From Phorcus lineatus (taxonomy: Eukaryota; Mollusca; Gastropoda; Trochida; Trochidae): a DNA stretch of 64,000 nt. Position 1 is the first letter of the stretch. Each line of letters opens with the position of its first letter. The stretch is from positions 39,428,533 through 39,492,532 of the forward strand of contig OV121090.1 of the NCBI GenBank assembly GCA_921293015.1, written 5' to 3'. Under the pieces are notes generated by a model. It was given only the letters and a program-made list of their open reading frames with translations. It did no database searches and had not been told where the DNA came from. Positions 1 through 12,634 of this stretch are shown in pieces. A program made the position numbers and the translations under genes.

Positions 1-20
1 TGTCGTAAGACTAACTACAG

Positions 21-3000
21 CGGAGACGTATTTTGAGTATAGAATCAAATACAGTACAAACAACCTGACCTGGAGTTCGGCATGGGCGACGTGCGTGGCA
101 AACAATGGGCACCTTATTGACCTTCGCGACAACGTCACTGGCAACGTTCTCAAGCACCTTTTCGCTCTAACGGAGACCGCAGCACTGTGAGTTGATTGCT
201 TCAGCTTGATACTGAATACGAAATCTATGTAGTAATTTTACAGCTTGGGACATTGCTTAAATTGAACACAATGACTTTATTTTATTTTGTGTCGATAGAC
301 ATTCGTATTGGCTTTAGGACAGGATTTTACTTGAAACCATCCTCCTACATCAGCGTATTTGTCTCCGCCTAGCTCCATCATATGAGCTGGGCGGAGACAA
401 ATACGCTAATGTAGCAGGATAACTAAATAACAAACCTCGAAACTTCGAGACAATCACTACCGCACAAATTTCAGTTCTGGAATCAGACCGAATGCATTTG
501 GTTGTTTCGTGATCTTGACACAGAAGGTCATACGTATCATTTATAAACGTCTAGAGAACATTCTAATCTATGATAATATCAGTTGACATTTATTTCAGCT
601 TGAACGGTGAGATCTGAGTATTGTCGTGGATGATGACAACTCATTTTAAGCATGCGACGCAATTTACATGGGTATTATCGGTTTCGAAATACGGAATCCA
701 GATGTATTTTGACCCATTTTCTTTGCCTTTAACAGTGTTGGTCCGATATGGACAGGTCTACACAACGTAGCCACCCTACCTGGATCGACCCCGGTGTTCA
801 AGTGGGCCGACTGCAACCCCAATGACACTGACACATACTGGTCCAACGATCCGGGTTCCGATTACTGTGTAACTGCGGACCAGACCGACGCCTTACTGAA
901 AACAGCTTCTTGTATGACAACGACGCCTTTTGTCTGCAGAGAGTTTGATGGTTAGTGTTCATGATCAGTTGTTCATATGATTGTTCAGTATGTTCACGAA
1001 AATCTATTCTGTGTACGGTTTTCAAGGGGTTATAACACTGAACACCTTGGTTACCCAGATATGAATGTATGATGAATTTCCCAGAAGCACGGGAGACATC
1101 GATACAGGTCATATACAATATATAACAAGGCAATCCACATAGACATATCAGGCTCCGATATATGTGCTGTTATAAACATACTCATAAAGTGACATCGGTA
1201 AGTATTGTTATGTAGTGAGATTAAAAGTAAGTTAGAATATATGTTTTTAGGAAATATTCGGAATGTTTAAAATAAGGTTAGAATAGTGAGATATTATTTG
1301 AAAGTAGCAAATGTGTAGACAAAAGACATAATAGAGCAGGTGATCAAAAGGTGCGTGTTCTTTAGTTATCAATTATGAGAAACACGGATGAGAAATGAGT
1401 TTAGGTCAAGTATTCTGACATATGTGACATTTGGTCAATTGGAATTTACGACCAATCCTAACACGTAATTATTTCTTATGTCAAAAACAGCTTGGTAAGA
1501 AGAATAAATGAGAGATAAAATGCATTATCGTGACGTTAGGAATTACTGAGCATTTGCTAAAGTGTATTATCCAATTAGAGAGAGTAGGTAGTGACGTCAC
1601 AAAAAGGTTAAGGTTCGAAGTTATCGAGGTGGAAGGTCAAAGTACACTTCTGACTAACGTATGTCATAGGGTGAAGTAAAGAAATGATTGGTCAAGAGAA
1701 AAACACACCCAAAAGATGATTAATGTGATGAAGGGTTTAAAGGGGGATGCACGAGCACCTAGAGTTAGGTTGGTGAAGTCAGTTAGTCAAGTAAGCAATG
1801 GAGTAAGTTTCGGAAGAGCAGAGCTGCACCTGAAAGAGTAGGAAGTTGGACAACGTGGTGCCAACAACGGCTAGGATGGGTAAAGTATTATGGGAGTAGA
1901 GTAAGTAAGTATGGGGATACGTAGGATAGGTACAGTAGGTAAGATAAGGAATTCTCTATTCATGTAAAATGCTTTATTTGTTTTTATAATAAAATTATGA
2001 AAACCCTTCCTTTCTATTTCTTTAAAAGTGTACCTCTCGCAGGCTCGTAAGCGAGTCCCCAACATCAAGCCAGTAAATAAGACATGGCGAGATGAAATAA
2101 TATATAAAAAAATATATTTCAGTATCACTCGTAACGTATTCATAAATGACCAACCTCCAATTTAAAAGTGGAATTACGTGTATGTCACGGAAGTGCCCAG
2201 ATCGAGGTAAATAGCATCATTCCAGATGCGACCTCCCTTCAAATTTGCCCATTTTCAAAAAACAACAAATGCACGTGTCAAAGTGGAACATGTGCATTTC
2301 CCTTCACGTTGCCCATTTTAAAAAAACATGTGAAGGGAGGTCGCATCTGGAACGAGGCTTTATACCTCGATCTGGGCACTTCCGTCTTACGATGACGCAA
2401 TAAAACTCGCTTTTCACTAATTAAAGTAACGTAGCTCTAAGTAAGAAGGTGAGATACACGTAATTCCACTTTTAAATTGGAGGTTGGTCATTTATGAATA
2501 CGTTACGAGTGATACTTACCGATGTCATTTTATGAGTATGTTTATAACAGCACATATATCGGAGCCTGATATGTCTATGTGGATTGCCTTGTTATATATT
2601 GTATATGACCTGTATCGATGTCTCCCGTGCTTGTGGAATTTCCCTCTATCACCTTATCGGGAACATTTTAACAGAAAGTACCCACCCTTCTTTTGAGTAA
2701 ACCATTTCAACTACTACGTCGATTCAAGTGACGTGTTACAAAACGCTTTGTTAAGGCATTGAGGAATTGGTCTGCAATTCCAGATTTTAGCTTACACTCT
2801 CGTGTTCACAGCCTTTTACGCGTGGGGATTACCTTTTAATTTCTAAATTCAACTATCTGAGCATGCGCTGAAAAAAGGGTTAAAATCAGCGTTTCAAAAT
2901 AAATATTACAAACATATCTTATATATGTTACTGTTTCATTACAAGTCTCAAAGACTGTTAATTTGGGTTCAACTTTACTGATGAAAATTCCCAGGGGTGA

Positions 3001-4233
3001 TGTAGATGTAGATGTAATGTAGATTTGATCATTTCACGCTTTAAAACCAATGTTAAAATCTAAACGAAAACGAAACGCCGAGGAAAGAAATACGTGCGTT
3101 ATGGTTTCGATAAGAGTTTTGGTTACCATCCCATTCCTATTTTGGGATTACTGCTGGAAAACATAATGGGGTCATAATCGATTCTATGGACCTATTTCAG
3201 CCCACTTCCCCAATGGTAAAACTTTTAAGTGTTATGAACATACTAGAGCTGAACGGATTTTGAATCATCAAATGTTTGACAATCTCATAAAAAAATAGGT
3301 TACCTATGAAATTTCGTCGCTGATTGCAAAACTAACATAGGGTGTGTCAAAACAGATTTCTCCGAATCTATCCTCGGAAATGCTTGAGTTAAAGAAGAGG
3401 TTAGCGTAGGAAGATATGACTTTAGTTACCTCTGCGTGGACATTAAGGAGTACCTCTAAAGGGAAGATGAAGTTATGACTGTACATGTAGGTTACAACCG
3501 ACCATGTAGGCATTGGATATTAGAAATATTCTAACAAATTCTTTTAGATGAAAATAAACGAATAATAAACGATGAATGAAAACGGTGTAAACATTCCTTT
3601 AATTTTCTGTAGGATCTTGCACGTATGACAAGCAGAGCGATAAAATCTGTATAATCCAAAACAGTCATCGTGAAGTGCTGGAGGGCGAGTTCGATGACAG
3701 CAGGTGTCAAGATCGATGTACCCTGGACATTAGAAACTCCGAGTTGTGCTGGGCATGTGAACGAAACACGAAGACGAAGATCTGTACCTTGATCTTCACC
3801 TCAGACCCATTTGCATGTGAAAGCACTGCAGATTTGAAAGATACTGATCTGTCGATTCGGAAATGTTTTATATGTGAGTTTGAAGTCAAAATATGACCTT
3901 TTCATTATTAATCGGTTTGCAATTTGTTAAATGTTCGATATCTTTTATATTATTGTCGTATTGTTTTGTTGATATATGCATATCAACTTTGCCATACTCA
4001 ATTTGAAAATAACGATATCGTGTTCTTACTTGCATTTTTAATGTATAATAATTTGTTCAATCGGTTCTGTCTCCTTTTTACCTGAAAAGTTGAAGACATT
4101 ACTGGAAAAAACGAGCAGGTGGTTCATTCAACTCTTCCTGTCTCCGATTGTGTGACCACTCCTGCACCAACATCTTCATCAACATCAACAATAGCTGCGT
4201 CATCATCATCAACAACAACCGCAGCAGCAGCAG

Positions 4234-4267
<34 letters not shown>

Positions 4268-5084
4268 TTCAGTCGCCAGAACCAACAGCACAACCAACAT
4301 CACTGAGAAACAATCTGATGTATTTCAGGGGAATAATAATTCAACAACAGCATCATCAACTGCTGAATTGGCAAATGAAACACACACCAACCCACAAACG
4401 ACGACAACGTCCACTTTAGCAACCTCAGCCAGTGTTCCCAGTACAAATGATACTAACACAACGATTAGTGCCAATGCCAAAACTACAACGGTTATTGCTC
4501 AAACAGACGCCGGATTAAACACAGATTCTTCATTGACATCCCCATCTCCGACTGGTCCCACCTCATCCCAAAATGAAGGTGAAACGACAGCAACAGATTC
4601 AGGATCAACACCAGCAACCACCTCAAGTCAAGAAGGAGAATCTAACCCATCGACTGATAATGGACTTACAACCTCAACACGCTCAACCCAAGAGGGAGAT
4701 TCCAACCCATCCTCTGATCATGGACCGACATCAGCAAGTTCCTCGACCCAAGAAGATTCGGACTCATCCACAGATTCTTCAAGGACAGTCTACACGGAAT
4801 GCGTTGGAGTGAAGTTCTTCACCGAGGAGGAGAGACAGAAGAGGACAGATGAACTTGTTGAGGATCTGACCCTGGATAGGAAAAACCTGTCCTCGTACAA
4901 AAGGACCAAGGCCAGTGCGGAGGACCAGAGGACATCTGCCAAGAATGTGGGTGGGGCTGGAATCTTTCTTCTCGTCCTCGCGTCCGTCATGATTGTGCTG
5001 CCAGATATCATGACAGTTGCAATGGAGGTGTTTAAATACAAGAACAAAATAAACACAAGAAAACCAGAGGAGAAGCAATCTTAA
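21..5084 (+). CDS. C-type lectin-like / mucin-stalk / single-pass membrane protein (5' end outside window)
   Basis: Exons 21-186, 736-950, 3613-3873 and about 4090-5084 join in consistent phase with GT-AG borders; the first exon or exons lie left of the window. Exons 1-2 encode most of a C-type lectin-like domain: TWSSAWATCVANNGHLIDL, IWTGLHN (the WIGL position), WSNDPGSDYC (the WND/C position) and PFVCREF (the last Cys). No EPN or QPD calcium/sugar motif is visible, so binding specificity is unknown. Exon 3 encodes a Cys-rich spacer of about 87 residues. Exon 4 encodes a roughly 220-residue Ser/Thr/Asn-rich mucin-like stalk, then a charged block, one membrane span (GGAGIFLLVLASVMIVLP) and a short basic tail ending EEKQS. 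The topology is type I surface receptor or adhesion molecule. The block from DLTLDRKNLSSYKRT through the membrane span resembles a C-terminal module I recall from mollusc surface proteins. The exon 4 acceptor could be before 4090 or before 4096; both stay in frame. Confidence 0.8.
338..421. mobile_element. Small internally deleted copy of foldback family A (TIR CATCCTGCTACATCAGCG)
   Basis: An 84-bp near-perfect inverted repeat begins CATCCTCCTACATCAGCG and ends CTAATGTAGCAGGATA, so the two arms almost touch. The same termini bound the longer copies at 19144-19485 and 26328-26590. The target duplication is degraded here (acttgaaac against actaaataa). It lies in an intron of the lectin gene. 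Confidence 0.75.
1082..2635. mobile_element. hAT-like non-autonomous foldback element with 8-bp target duplication, interrupted
   Basis: GAATTTCC occurs at 1074-1081 and again at 2636-2643. Between them the sequence begins CAGAAGCACGGGAGAC and ends GTCTCCCGTGCTTGTG. The outer arm 1082-1205 is the reverse complement of about 2516-2635, and the arm resumes at 2121-2260 against about 2325-2516. The arms therefore pair only if 1206-2120 is removed, which marks that segment as a later insertion. The left inner arm also lacks about 65 bp present at 2396-2455. An 8-bp duplication and CA(G) termini fit hAT. No transposase is present. It lies in the intron between lectin-gene exons 736-950 and 3613-3873. 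Confidence 0.8.
1206..2122. mobile_element. Probable solo LTR (fossil) inserted into the hAT-like foldback element
   Basis: This 917-bp block interrupts a palindrome exactly. It begins TGTTATG and ends TTTCA, giving TG...CA ends, and is flanked by GTAT on both sides (AGTAT at 1201-1205 and 2121-2125). These traits fit a solo LTR of an LTR retrotransposon. No internal coding region is present. The family is not assigned, and an unrelated insertion with a short target duplication is possible. It must be younger than the foldback element it splits. Confidence 0.45.
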
Positions 5085-7860
5085 TGCAGAGTGCATCAAA
5101 TAACGGCATCTTCTCGGCTTGAGGTATATTGTAATTTACTTATTTTTATATATCAAGGTCTATTTTCAAACGGTCAACGAAAAAATCAGTACAAAAATAT
5201 CATTACGTGTTTCTTATTTCAGGAAGATTATTGTGTTGATTAATTAAAATTGTAATGTATTTTGTGTTTTTAACGATTAATCAAATTCGTGTAACTTGAA
5301 CGTCATTTGACATATTTTCTCTTTTCTTAATTCATTCGAATTAATTCTTTTAGGGTTTCCAGTACGTTATACTGAGCTTAGCTGATTACAGCTTTTTATG
5401 AACTTAAATTTAGTACTTTTAACTTCTTTTAGATACTATCTAGCAAACAAACATTTTAATTCGTGTATTAAAAAGGTTACACATGTTGTGTCGGTTACAG
5501 AGCCTATATGTATGTAATTTTCAGATTCAAATCATGAGTTTTGTCAGATATGTTTGTTGCAAGAACAGCAATCTAGGAGTCGCACGTTGTGCATATTACT
5601 AATATCGGTGTCCATCGTTAACCAAACCCTCCGCTAATACAAGAACCACTCTATCAGTCTGACTGAAGTTGCTGGTTGTGAGGGTCTTCACTTTATTATG
5701 CCCCCCGTACAGGAATTCTCATACAAGAAAGGCGAAGGCCATGGGATTAAAATTTAGTAAATAGCTGATTTTCCTGTGGACACAATGTTTCATCAAAAGT
5801 AATCCTTTTAAATACTTGTACTTTTGACACTTATTACGCGCACCTCTCCCAAACGAAAATTCCTGTATCCGCCTCTGCAATGAAGTGATGAAATGATGCA
5901 CCAGGTAGGCTTTTAACATAGTTTAATATCACTTCTCTTTAAGCACATTGGTGTATAAGTTTTCTTACAAGTTGTACATATTGTTTAGAACAATGTTCAT
6001 AAAGATGCATTCATATACGTACTTCATTATAATTTAATGTTTAGTGCCTTATCATTATAAAATATATTTGTAAGATTTAATTTGTCCATGAAGTGAATCA
6101 CTTTTGTATATATTTAATTTTTAAGTATTGTCAGGTTAACATTCAGTAAAGATTATCACTGAATAACTATTACTTCTACAAGTAAACAAATTGAATATGC
6201 AATAGCTTTTCTTTCATGTTATTTTTCATTATCATTATTCATAAGCAACATTTTAGGGAGAAAGAGAAGTGACGGATGAAGATACAGACACCAGGTGCTG
6301 ATACAACGGAACAGAAGCAGTTCAATCCAGGAGATTAGGGTTTAAGGTTCCAAGAGTATCTTATTACTATCGTTGCGTTTGATGTAACGGGGAAAAGACA
6401 AATGCCATTGTAAGGGTTGGTGCGATTACATTCTTAAGCTGTTCAAATTTTCGTTTTTCGCCCAAAATGGCGGTTTTATACCTTCATGCTGTAAATATCC
6501 TAAACTGATCAGCATTAAAGGATACTTTTCTGAAACAGAAGACAGTACTTCTCGATGAAATAACACCATCGACATTGTTTTGCATATATCATCTTCCCAC
6601 GCATAGCCTATACTTGCGCCAGTCCCAATGACTTGTAAATATAGGTCTTGCCGCATTTCCCCAACTATTCTGTGTTTGTCGTACAGGCTGCTGTATAGGA
6701 TCTCGATAGTCAAATGAGAAATCAAAAGAGGATTGCAACTTTTCGCCGATGAGACCGATGCACTCAAAACATACATTTTGACGGGTTGGCAGCAAGGTTA
6801 AATTTAGCCAGTGGTGGAGACTGGTGCAATTTAAGTCGGGCACATAGGTGGATCCAGCAACTCAGGTAGTGTCTCTTTTGACTAGCTTAAACAATGTCAA
6901 CAATGTTCAACAAAATGGATGAGTTTCTATCAACATGGACTGCATTAGAGGACAGAGTTATTTTGACCATATGTAACATTTGGAAAGATTTGGTGTCTAC
7001 TTGCAAACACCGATAGTTTTTCGATTAGAAAGTAAAGGGAACCGACATTTTATAATATTTTGGCCTATAGGAAACATGTCCGTGGCAACATCTTCACAAC
7101 GTCAAGGCCGAAACGAAAAGATTTCAATCTCTTCCCGCTTCGAGTCTATATCGATACATTTTCAGCTTGCGGTGAACTAAAAGCTAAAACTGCAAGCCAA
7201 TTTACAGGACGCAGGATCGAACTGTGTTGTAAGATCTAAATAATTTAGAACGAAAGTTATGCAACAGTGTATAATCTACTACGAAAAACTACTGAACTAA
7301 ATGGAATTTAATTGGTTGAAAGATGTATTTTGAGATGCTCACTGGACCAATGGGGTAGTTTGATTGACCAACTCAAATAATTGGAGATGAAGAGCCCAAT
7401 GGCTAATAAAGAATTGTCACTTAAAGTTTAAGGTTACCGAGATTGAACTTGACATTTTGATATTGCAGAAATTCAGCAACATGCTTGCTGCGAAAGTTAA
7501 CGACCTCCAGTGAACTTTATTTACACCACTAGGGATGGTTATTTCTATTGTTCTGAGGAGTCATTTTTTCTTAATACACCCCATGGAGCGGTTATCAGGT
7601 TCGATATCTAGGTCATTATTTCGGATAACCAACCCATGGTGGGTTATCTGATAACCGACCATGGGTTGGTTATCAAGCGAGTCGCTTTCTCCCTGAATGG
7701 AGGCCTCGGGCCGATATGGCAAAAGATGCTCGGCTTCGCCTCGTATCTTTAGCCATATCGTCCCTCGGTAATTTTCCCCTCGCTGAAGCGGTTACAAACA
7801 TAACCTACACCTCGACGTGACAGGTTTGTCCAAATAAAAAACAAAAAAATGGATCAGCAG
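5085..7860. other. 3' UTR of the lectin gene, then gene-poor intergenic DNA
   Basis: After the stop at 5084 the sequence is AT-rich; ATTAAA-type polyadenylation signals near 5245 could end the lectin transcript. At 5840-5880 there is a short segment that looks like the end of a dispersed repeat. About 6430-6850 shares patchy similarity with about 29450-29650 (CTTTATACCTTCAT-like and GACTGGTGCAA-like stretches), so it is probably an old repeat. No coding region is supported. Confidence 0.5.
7624..7767. repeat. Two adjacent hairpin-forming inverted repeats
   Basis: GATAACCAACCCATGG at 7624-7639 pairs with CCATGGGTTGGTTATC at 7659-7674. Immediately downstream, about 7703-7730 (CTCGGGCCGATATGGC) pairs with 7741-7767 (GCCATATCGTCCCTCG). 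Both look like foldback or MITE remnants. Each hairpin is short with a small loop. No target duplication was identified. Confidence 0.6.
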
Positions 7861-7861
7861 T

Positions 7862-8663
7862 TTATTTGGCCATGTTAAACGTACAGTTTACGAAATTGTA
7901 TTTGGCAACTTGGTCATCTTGGTCCATGTTAGTGAGGGGCGACATGACGGCCGCAGCGACAGTGGTGGCCGTGGCGGCAGCAGATGTGGCGTTGATCGTC
8001 GGGTCATCTTTAGGACGTTTCAGATTGAGTAAGTCCGAGACTTCCATCTTCATTGTGTCATTGCTTCGTTTGTAGGATCGGACGCCTGCGAGATAAAAAA
8101 ATAAAGGATAAAGATACGAGTGCAATTCACTGTAAATGGGGACTATTTTTGGAAATACCCTTACCTTTATAAACTTATTCACAATTCAAAATACTCAAAT
8201 GTGTAACTTGGGTAAATTCCTCGTTAACGCACAGAATATTAATTATGTAACGTAAAATTAATTTAATAATTTCTTTACATTCTCCTTTGTTTTTAATTTT
8301 TCTTTTGTATTTTTGTAACGCTGAAAATCGCCAGAAAATGCCGTCTGATTAAATGTAACATTTTAAGTAATAAGAGACTTGGAATGGTTATTGAATGTCA
8401 TTTTATCAAACATAATATATGTCAATATACTTAGTTCTAAGTATTAAAATCACAATTCATAGAAATAATGGGAGACATACCTCGGTAAGGTCATTTTCCA
8501 CAGTTTCTTTCAGAATCGAGGGAATTGTGTCTTGTCCACAGCTCAATGGAGTGTCACATCGTTGTGAAGCTTCAATTAAAACATCTTCTTCTCCATCCGT
8601 ACTTATAACGAATCCCTCCTGAATTTTCGATGGTGAAACAGAATAATCCTCGTCACAAGACAT
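7862..8663 (-). CDS. Uncharacterised two-block minus-strand coding candidate
   Basis: Block 1 (8663 down to 8481) starts MSCDEDYSVSPSKIQEGF and runs 61 codons, rich in Asp, Glu and Ser, to a good donor (GAG|GTATGT). Block 2 (8085 down to 7862) follows a pyrimidine-rich acceptor (TCTCGCAG). Its best frame contains MKMEVSDLLNLKRPKDD, an Ala/Thr-rich stretch, and ends FNMAK before TAA. Composition is higher in GC than the surroundings and looks coding in both. However, block 1 ends in phase 0 while block 2's good frame needs one extra base, so direct splicing gives a stop after 11 codons. Either a microexon lies between them, block 2 is translated from its own ATG, or they are unrelated. I do not recognise the product. 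Confidence 0.35.
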
Positions 8664-9783
8664 GGCTGTCGATATGTGAGAAAAACAAGTTTGCTCTCCT
8701 TATAACCAGAAAATGCACGTGCTTTTCATGGACATTGTAGTGTGCGCGCGACGTGTCTATTGTCCAGGAACAGAAGACCAACTCTATTTTTTGTGTTTAA
8801 AGACCCTCAATCAGAGTGTGAACAATTTAGATATTTTAAAAAGTATTTTTAACGTATTCTTTGTACATCTAGCAAACTATTGTTACAAACTCCTCCAAAA
8901 ATGGAACATTATGCATGAAATTAAGGACAATAAACGAAGCGCTTTAAATAAAATGGGGCGTGTTATTGCGACGTTGCGTGGCTGTCTGTGGGAAGCGAAG
9001 CACTATTTTCACGTGCGTTGACATAGCAACGGTGCAATTGACAACCAAAACCATGAATGAACTCGTAAGAATAGTAACACTGGCTTAGGACTAAAAACCA
9101 AATGAAATAATCGCAAATTTATCACGTATGTCGTTTATATTCTTCATATCACATCGGATACACCAAATTATTTTCAAAGACAAAGGTTAACTAAATATTT
9201 AATTTTAGCAATCATATTGAATTACATATTATAATTCTGCATCAGAAACATACAAGATATATTTCGATTGTTAGAAAATATGTTTTCACATGATTGCTGT
9301 CATCTAGCGATTACGTCTCCTAACACACACTTAAACTTTGCATTGCTGAAGTTGACATATTTTTCTTTTACCATGATTGTTGGCTAACGATACATTCTAC
9401 ATGGGATAAACAAGGAAGAGAGCTTAAATTTACACAAAACACACATCTACTTTTTCCTTGATCTAAAATTTAGTTTTTGGTATCAGAAAACTGGTGAATA
9501 ATAATTATTTTCCTACTTAACTATTTAGTTGGATACACGAAATAGTTTGACAGGAATGTAAAGATGACGTTGGATCTTTCATATCTATTTTGTTCTTTAT
9601 TTTTTTCATATAGTGCGTGTGATTAGGAGTATGTAAATGAATTTCAACTTATATACCAATGAGAATACCAATGAATGAATCTGTTGTCCTGTAATATGTA
9701 AACCCATACGCCTTACTGTTCTAAGTTGAGCCGGTTACCGGTGCCTTCACTGGGTGTAAATCTGTGCGAGCTCTCAACAGCGC

Positions 9784-9922
9784 GTGCCTTAGGGTGTATA
9801 TGAAATAACAACCTGGACCTCGTCATATCTCTACTAACCGTCTCGCGTACCGCTCGACGGTTAGTAGAGATATTGACTCGGTCTGCGGTCGTTATTTCAA
9901 CCGCATCTTCGGACAAAGGCAC
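9784..9922. mobile_element. Foldback/MITE-like palindrome
   Basis: The core arms GTCATATCTCTACTAACCGT (about 9822) and ACGGTTAGTAGAGATATTGA (about 9857) are near-perfect reverse complements around a 13-bp loop. Outer arms GTGCCTTAGG and AAGGCAC, with GAAATAACAACC against GGTCGTTATTTC, extend the palindrome. It has no coding capacity and no clear target duplication. Confidence 0.6.
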
Positions 9923-11703
9923 TTACTTTAGCTTTCTATCGGCATCGTATTATTCTTTACTAATGACCCGCAATCAGTTATGAAACATTAAAACGGCCAT
10001 AGTCAGCTGAGGGTTACAACAAATCTTCGGTCAGCCGTTTCAAAAATGATAAAATATAGGTTGTTGAAAAAGGCTGAACTAGCAATGTGCAGTTTTTAAA
10101 TTTAACTTAAAGTATGAATTGAAAAGAAGAATGAAATATTGTTCATTAAGGCAAACCTTAAACTTAACCGATTTCTTACTAGCATTGTCGTTGGATAATC
10201 ATAACAGTTGCCGTTTTTGCGTTTCCGGGTGTAAGCTAAAGTTTAATATTTCCGATACCATAGATCATACGGATTTATTACAACATTGCATTATATACTT
10301 CCGGTCTTTTAGAGTTGACTTTATTACCTGAATACGAACATATTTGCCAAATAACTTATATGGTAGATTACCTGAGTGGGGTCGTTGGTAATATCGAGAG
10401 ATAGACATTTTCAGAGTACAAGTTGTACGAAATATTGGTGTGCACTTGTGCATTTAAGACAAAAGAAAAAAAGAAAATTTTCAGTGTAGTGTGTGATGTG
10501 AGGTGTTCACAAATGGTTACTCGAAATGTCACCTCATCTTGTGAACAAGCCAGTATGTTTCCTGTTTGACTGTTGATTCCATTCTGTGTGAGTTGTTCAT
10601 TTGTTTTTAAATTGGTATCGCCCATGCCTTTAAATGGTTACAAGAAGAATTTAGGAACAAAGGATGTTGACATACTTTCGTTAAGGTGTATATTTTCTCA
10701 AACAACATATTATATATAATCAATACCCATCTGTTTTCATAGTAAGATCATTTTCCAATCAATTGCACTTGCAGTAGGCCATTGTCCAGTTTTTATCAAT
10801 TTTGTAGTTCCATGCTATCACAAGCAAAGCTTTTGACATTTTTTTCATTTTCACTATTACATAAATAATTTTTTTAGCTAATGCTAAAACATTTGATTTG
10901 ACTAAGAAACGAAAATAACATTTCACAATGATGAGTTTTATTTCATTTATTTTTTTTCACATTTGGTACAAATAATGTTATAGTTTAGTGTTCACCAGCG
11001 AGAGTTTTAACAAGACATTATGACAATGACATAATAACATTCTATGTCTGACAAATAACAGCAAAACAACTTTAAATTATATGTCATTTTCATCATACAA
11101 AAATGTATATTGTATCACAGTTAAGAAAATGGCATGAACAGCATGAAAATATCATAACCTCTAGTAATACCCTGAAATTTCACATAAAGAGATCTCATCT
11201 TTTTGGAAAAACATTTCAGCAGTTGGAATCAATGACATTGATGAAGAGAACCATATGGATTAAAGTTTACAAGTTGACAACATACTAATCATTTTCATAT
11301 TGTTGCATGTAGATTATATTCATCAAAAGAGATGATGTATAAATTTTAAAAACCCTGGAATTATTTCATGCTAGATTAATAATTTGTAATGTGGAGATGC
11401 TAACATTTTCTACCCACAGTGCTACCTCATGTCGTAAAACAACAATGCTTACCTCTGTTCAATATGAGCACTTCTCAGGCTACAAATTGGGAAGCCTATA
11501 TGGGTGCAATCAAAGTTTGTTGTGCAATCAGCAACAGCAATTTAAAAATAATCTTTGAAAAAAGTTTATTGTTCTTTATACGTCTGAATAACTAATATTT
11601 ATTAGATTGTCAAGATCACATACAAATCTTCTTGACAAAACATGGTTAAAATGTGACTGAATCAGTCAATTGGTATCAGTGACACAAGCAAGCCTTACAA
11701 ACC

Positions 11704-11802
11704 AGGGCCTGGATTTTCGAAGCTCTCTTAGTCACAAGTACAACTCCTTAATATTGGCATACAAATATCTTAGCGCAAAGAGAGCTTCAGAAATCTAGGC
11801 CC
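11704..11802. mobile_element. Short MITE with GGGCCTGGATTT termini
   Basis: About 99 bp. It opens GGGCCTGGATTTTCGAAGC and closes GAGAGCTTCAGAAATCTAGG plus CCC, and the two ends are reverse complements with CTCTCTTAG/AGAGAG continuing inward. It is non-coding. Confidence 0.6.
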
Positions 11803-12634
11803 AGAAGTGTTTAATTGGCTTAACTTGTTTGTTTTGTAATTTGTTATTGTTAGCAGAATGTCCATGAAGCCCATTAAGTGTTTATATTAATACAGAGGTT
11901 AGCATAGGATCGATCACTTGAGGTACCAGGGTGGGCAGAGAAGGGTATCATTATGGTAGATCATCTGTATCTATGACCAATGAAGTAAAGTAAATGACTA
12001 AAAGTTCTTTAAAAATTTAGACCTGAAACTCTTAGGGACCTTATCAGTTTTCTTTCCTCACACATCAAGATCAGAAGAAAATTATCAGGCAGCAGTATTT
12101 TTGAGTACCAGTAAATCTAATTCATTGAAAATGATATACTGATATACACAGAGAATATCATTTCAATTTTGAGACAAAAACCTTCTTTTATCAGAATGAG
12201 GTATTCTTATCTACATAAATAAACGTAATTTAATCTACGAAAAACATAATAAAAATATGATCTTTCTAAAATATTTCATTTTGTATGAGACTTCAAAAGA
12301 TAATAATTTTTTTAATTACATTGTAAATAAAAGATCATCAATTTGTGTCAGATTTTCAGTATATTAACTGATTTGTATTAAGTAATATTATGTTTAGTCA
12401 TTCTAGAATGTTTCATTGTAGCATATCTTTGTATTTAGGTAGTTGAAATTGAAAAGAAGATGTAATACAAAAACCAACCAAAAAAACATGATTTTTCAAT
12501 TTGTGCATTAATTATGAGCAATAGAAACTTGTTGATTTTTATAATCATATAGTGTAAAAAAGAGAAATCATTTGCACATATTTTAGTTCATTCAATGATT
12601 AGTGATGAGTTATGTTAGTTTCAGCCATCCTTAA

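Noticed and set aside
4099-5099. Reverse-strand frames with Leu runs opposite the mucin exon
   Set aside because: They mirror the repetitive Thr/Ser codons of the forward exon.
5719-5919. Reverse frame containing RRIQEFSFGRGARN
   Set aside because: It appears to be the translated end of a common dispersed repeat and lacks gene signals.
8713-9021. 102-codon forward frame upstream of the uncharacterised locus
   Set aside because: No recognisable domain and AT-rich composition in its middle; it overlaps the probable promoter region of the minus-strand blocks.
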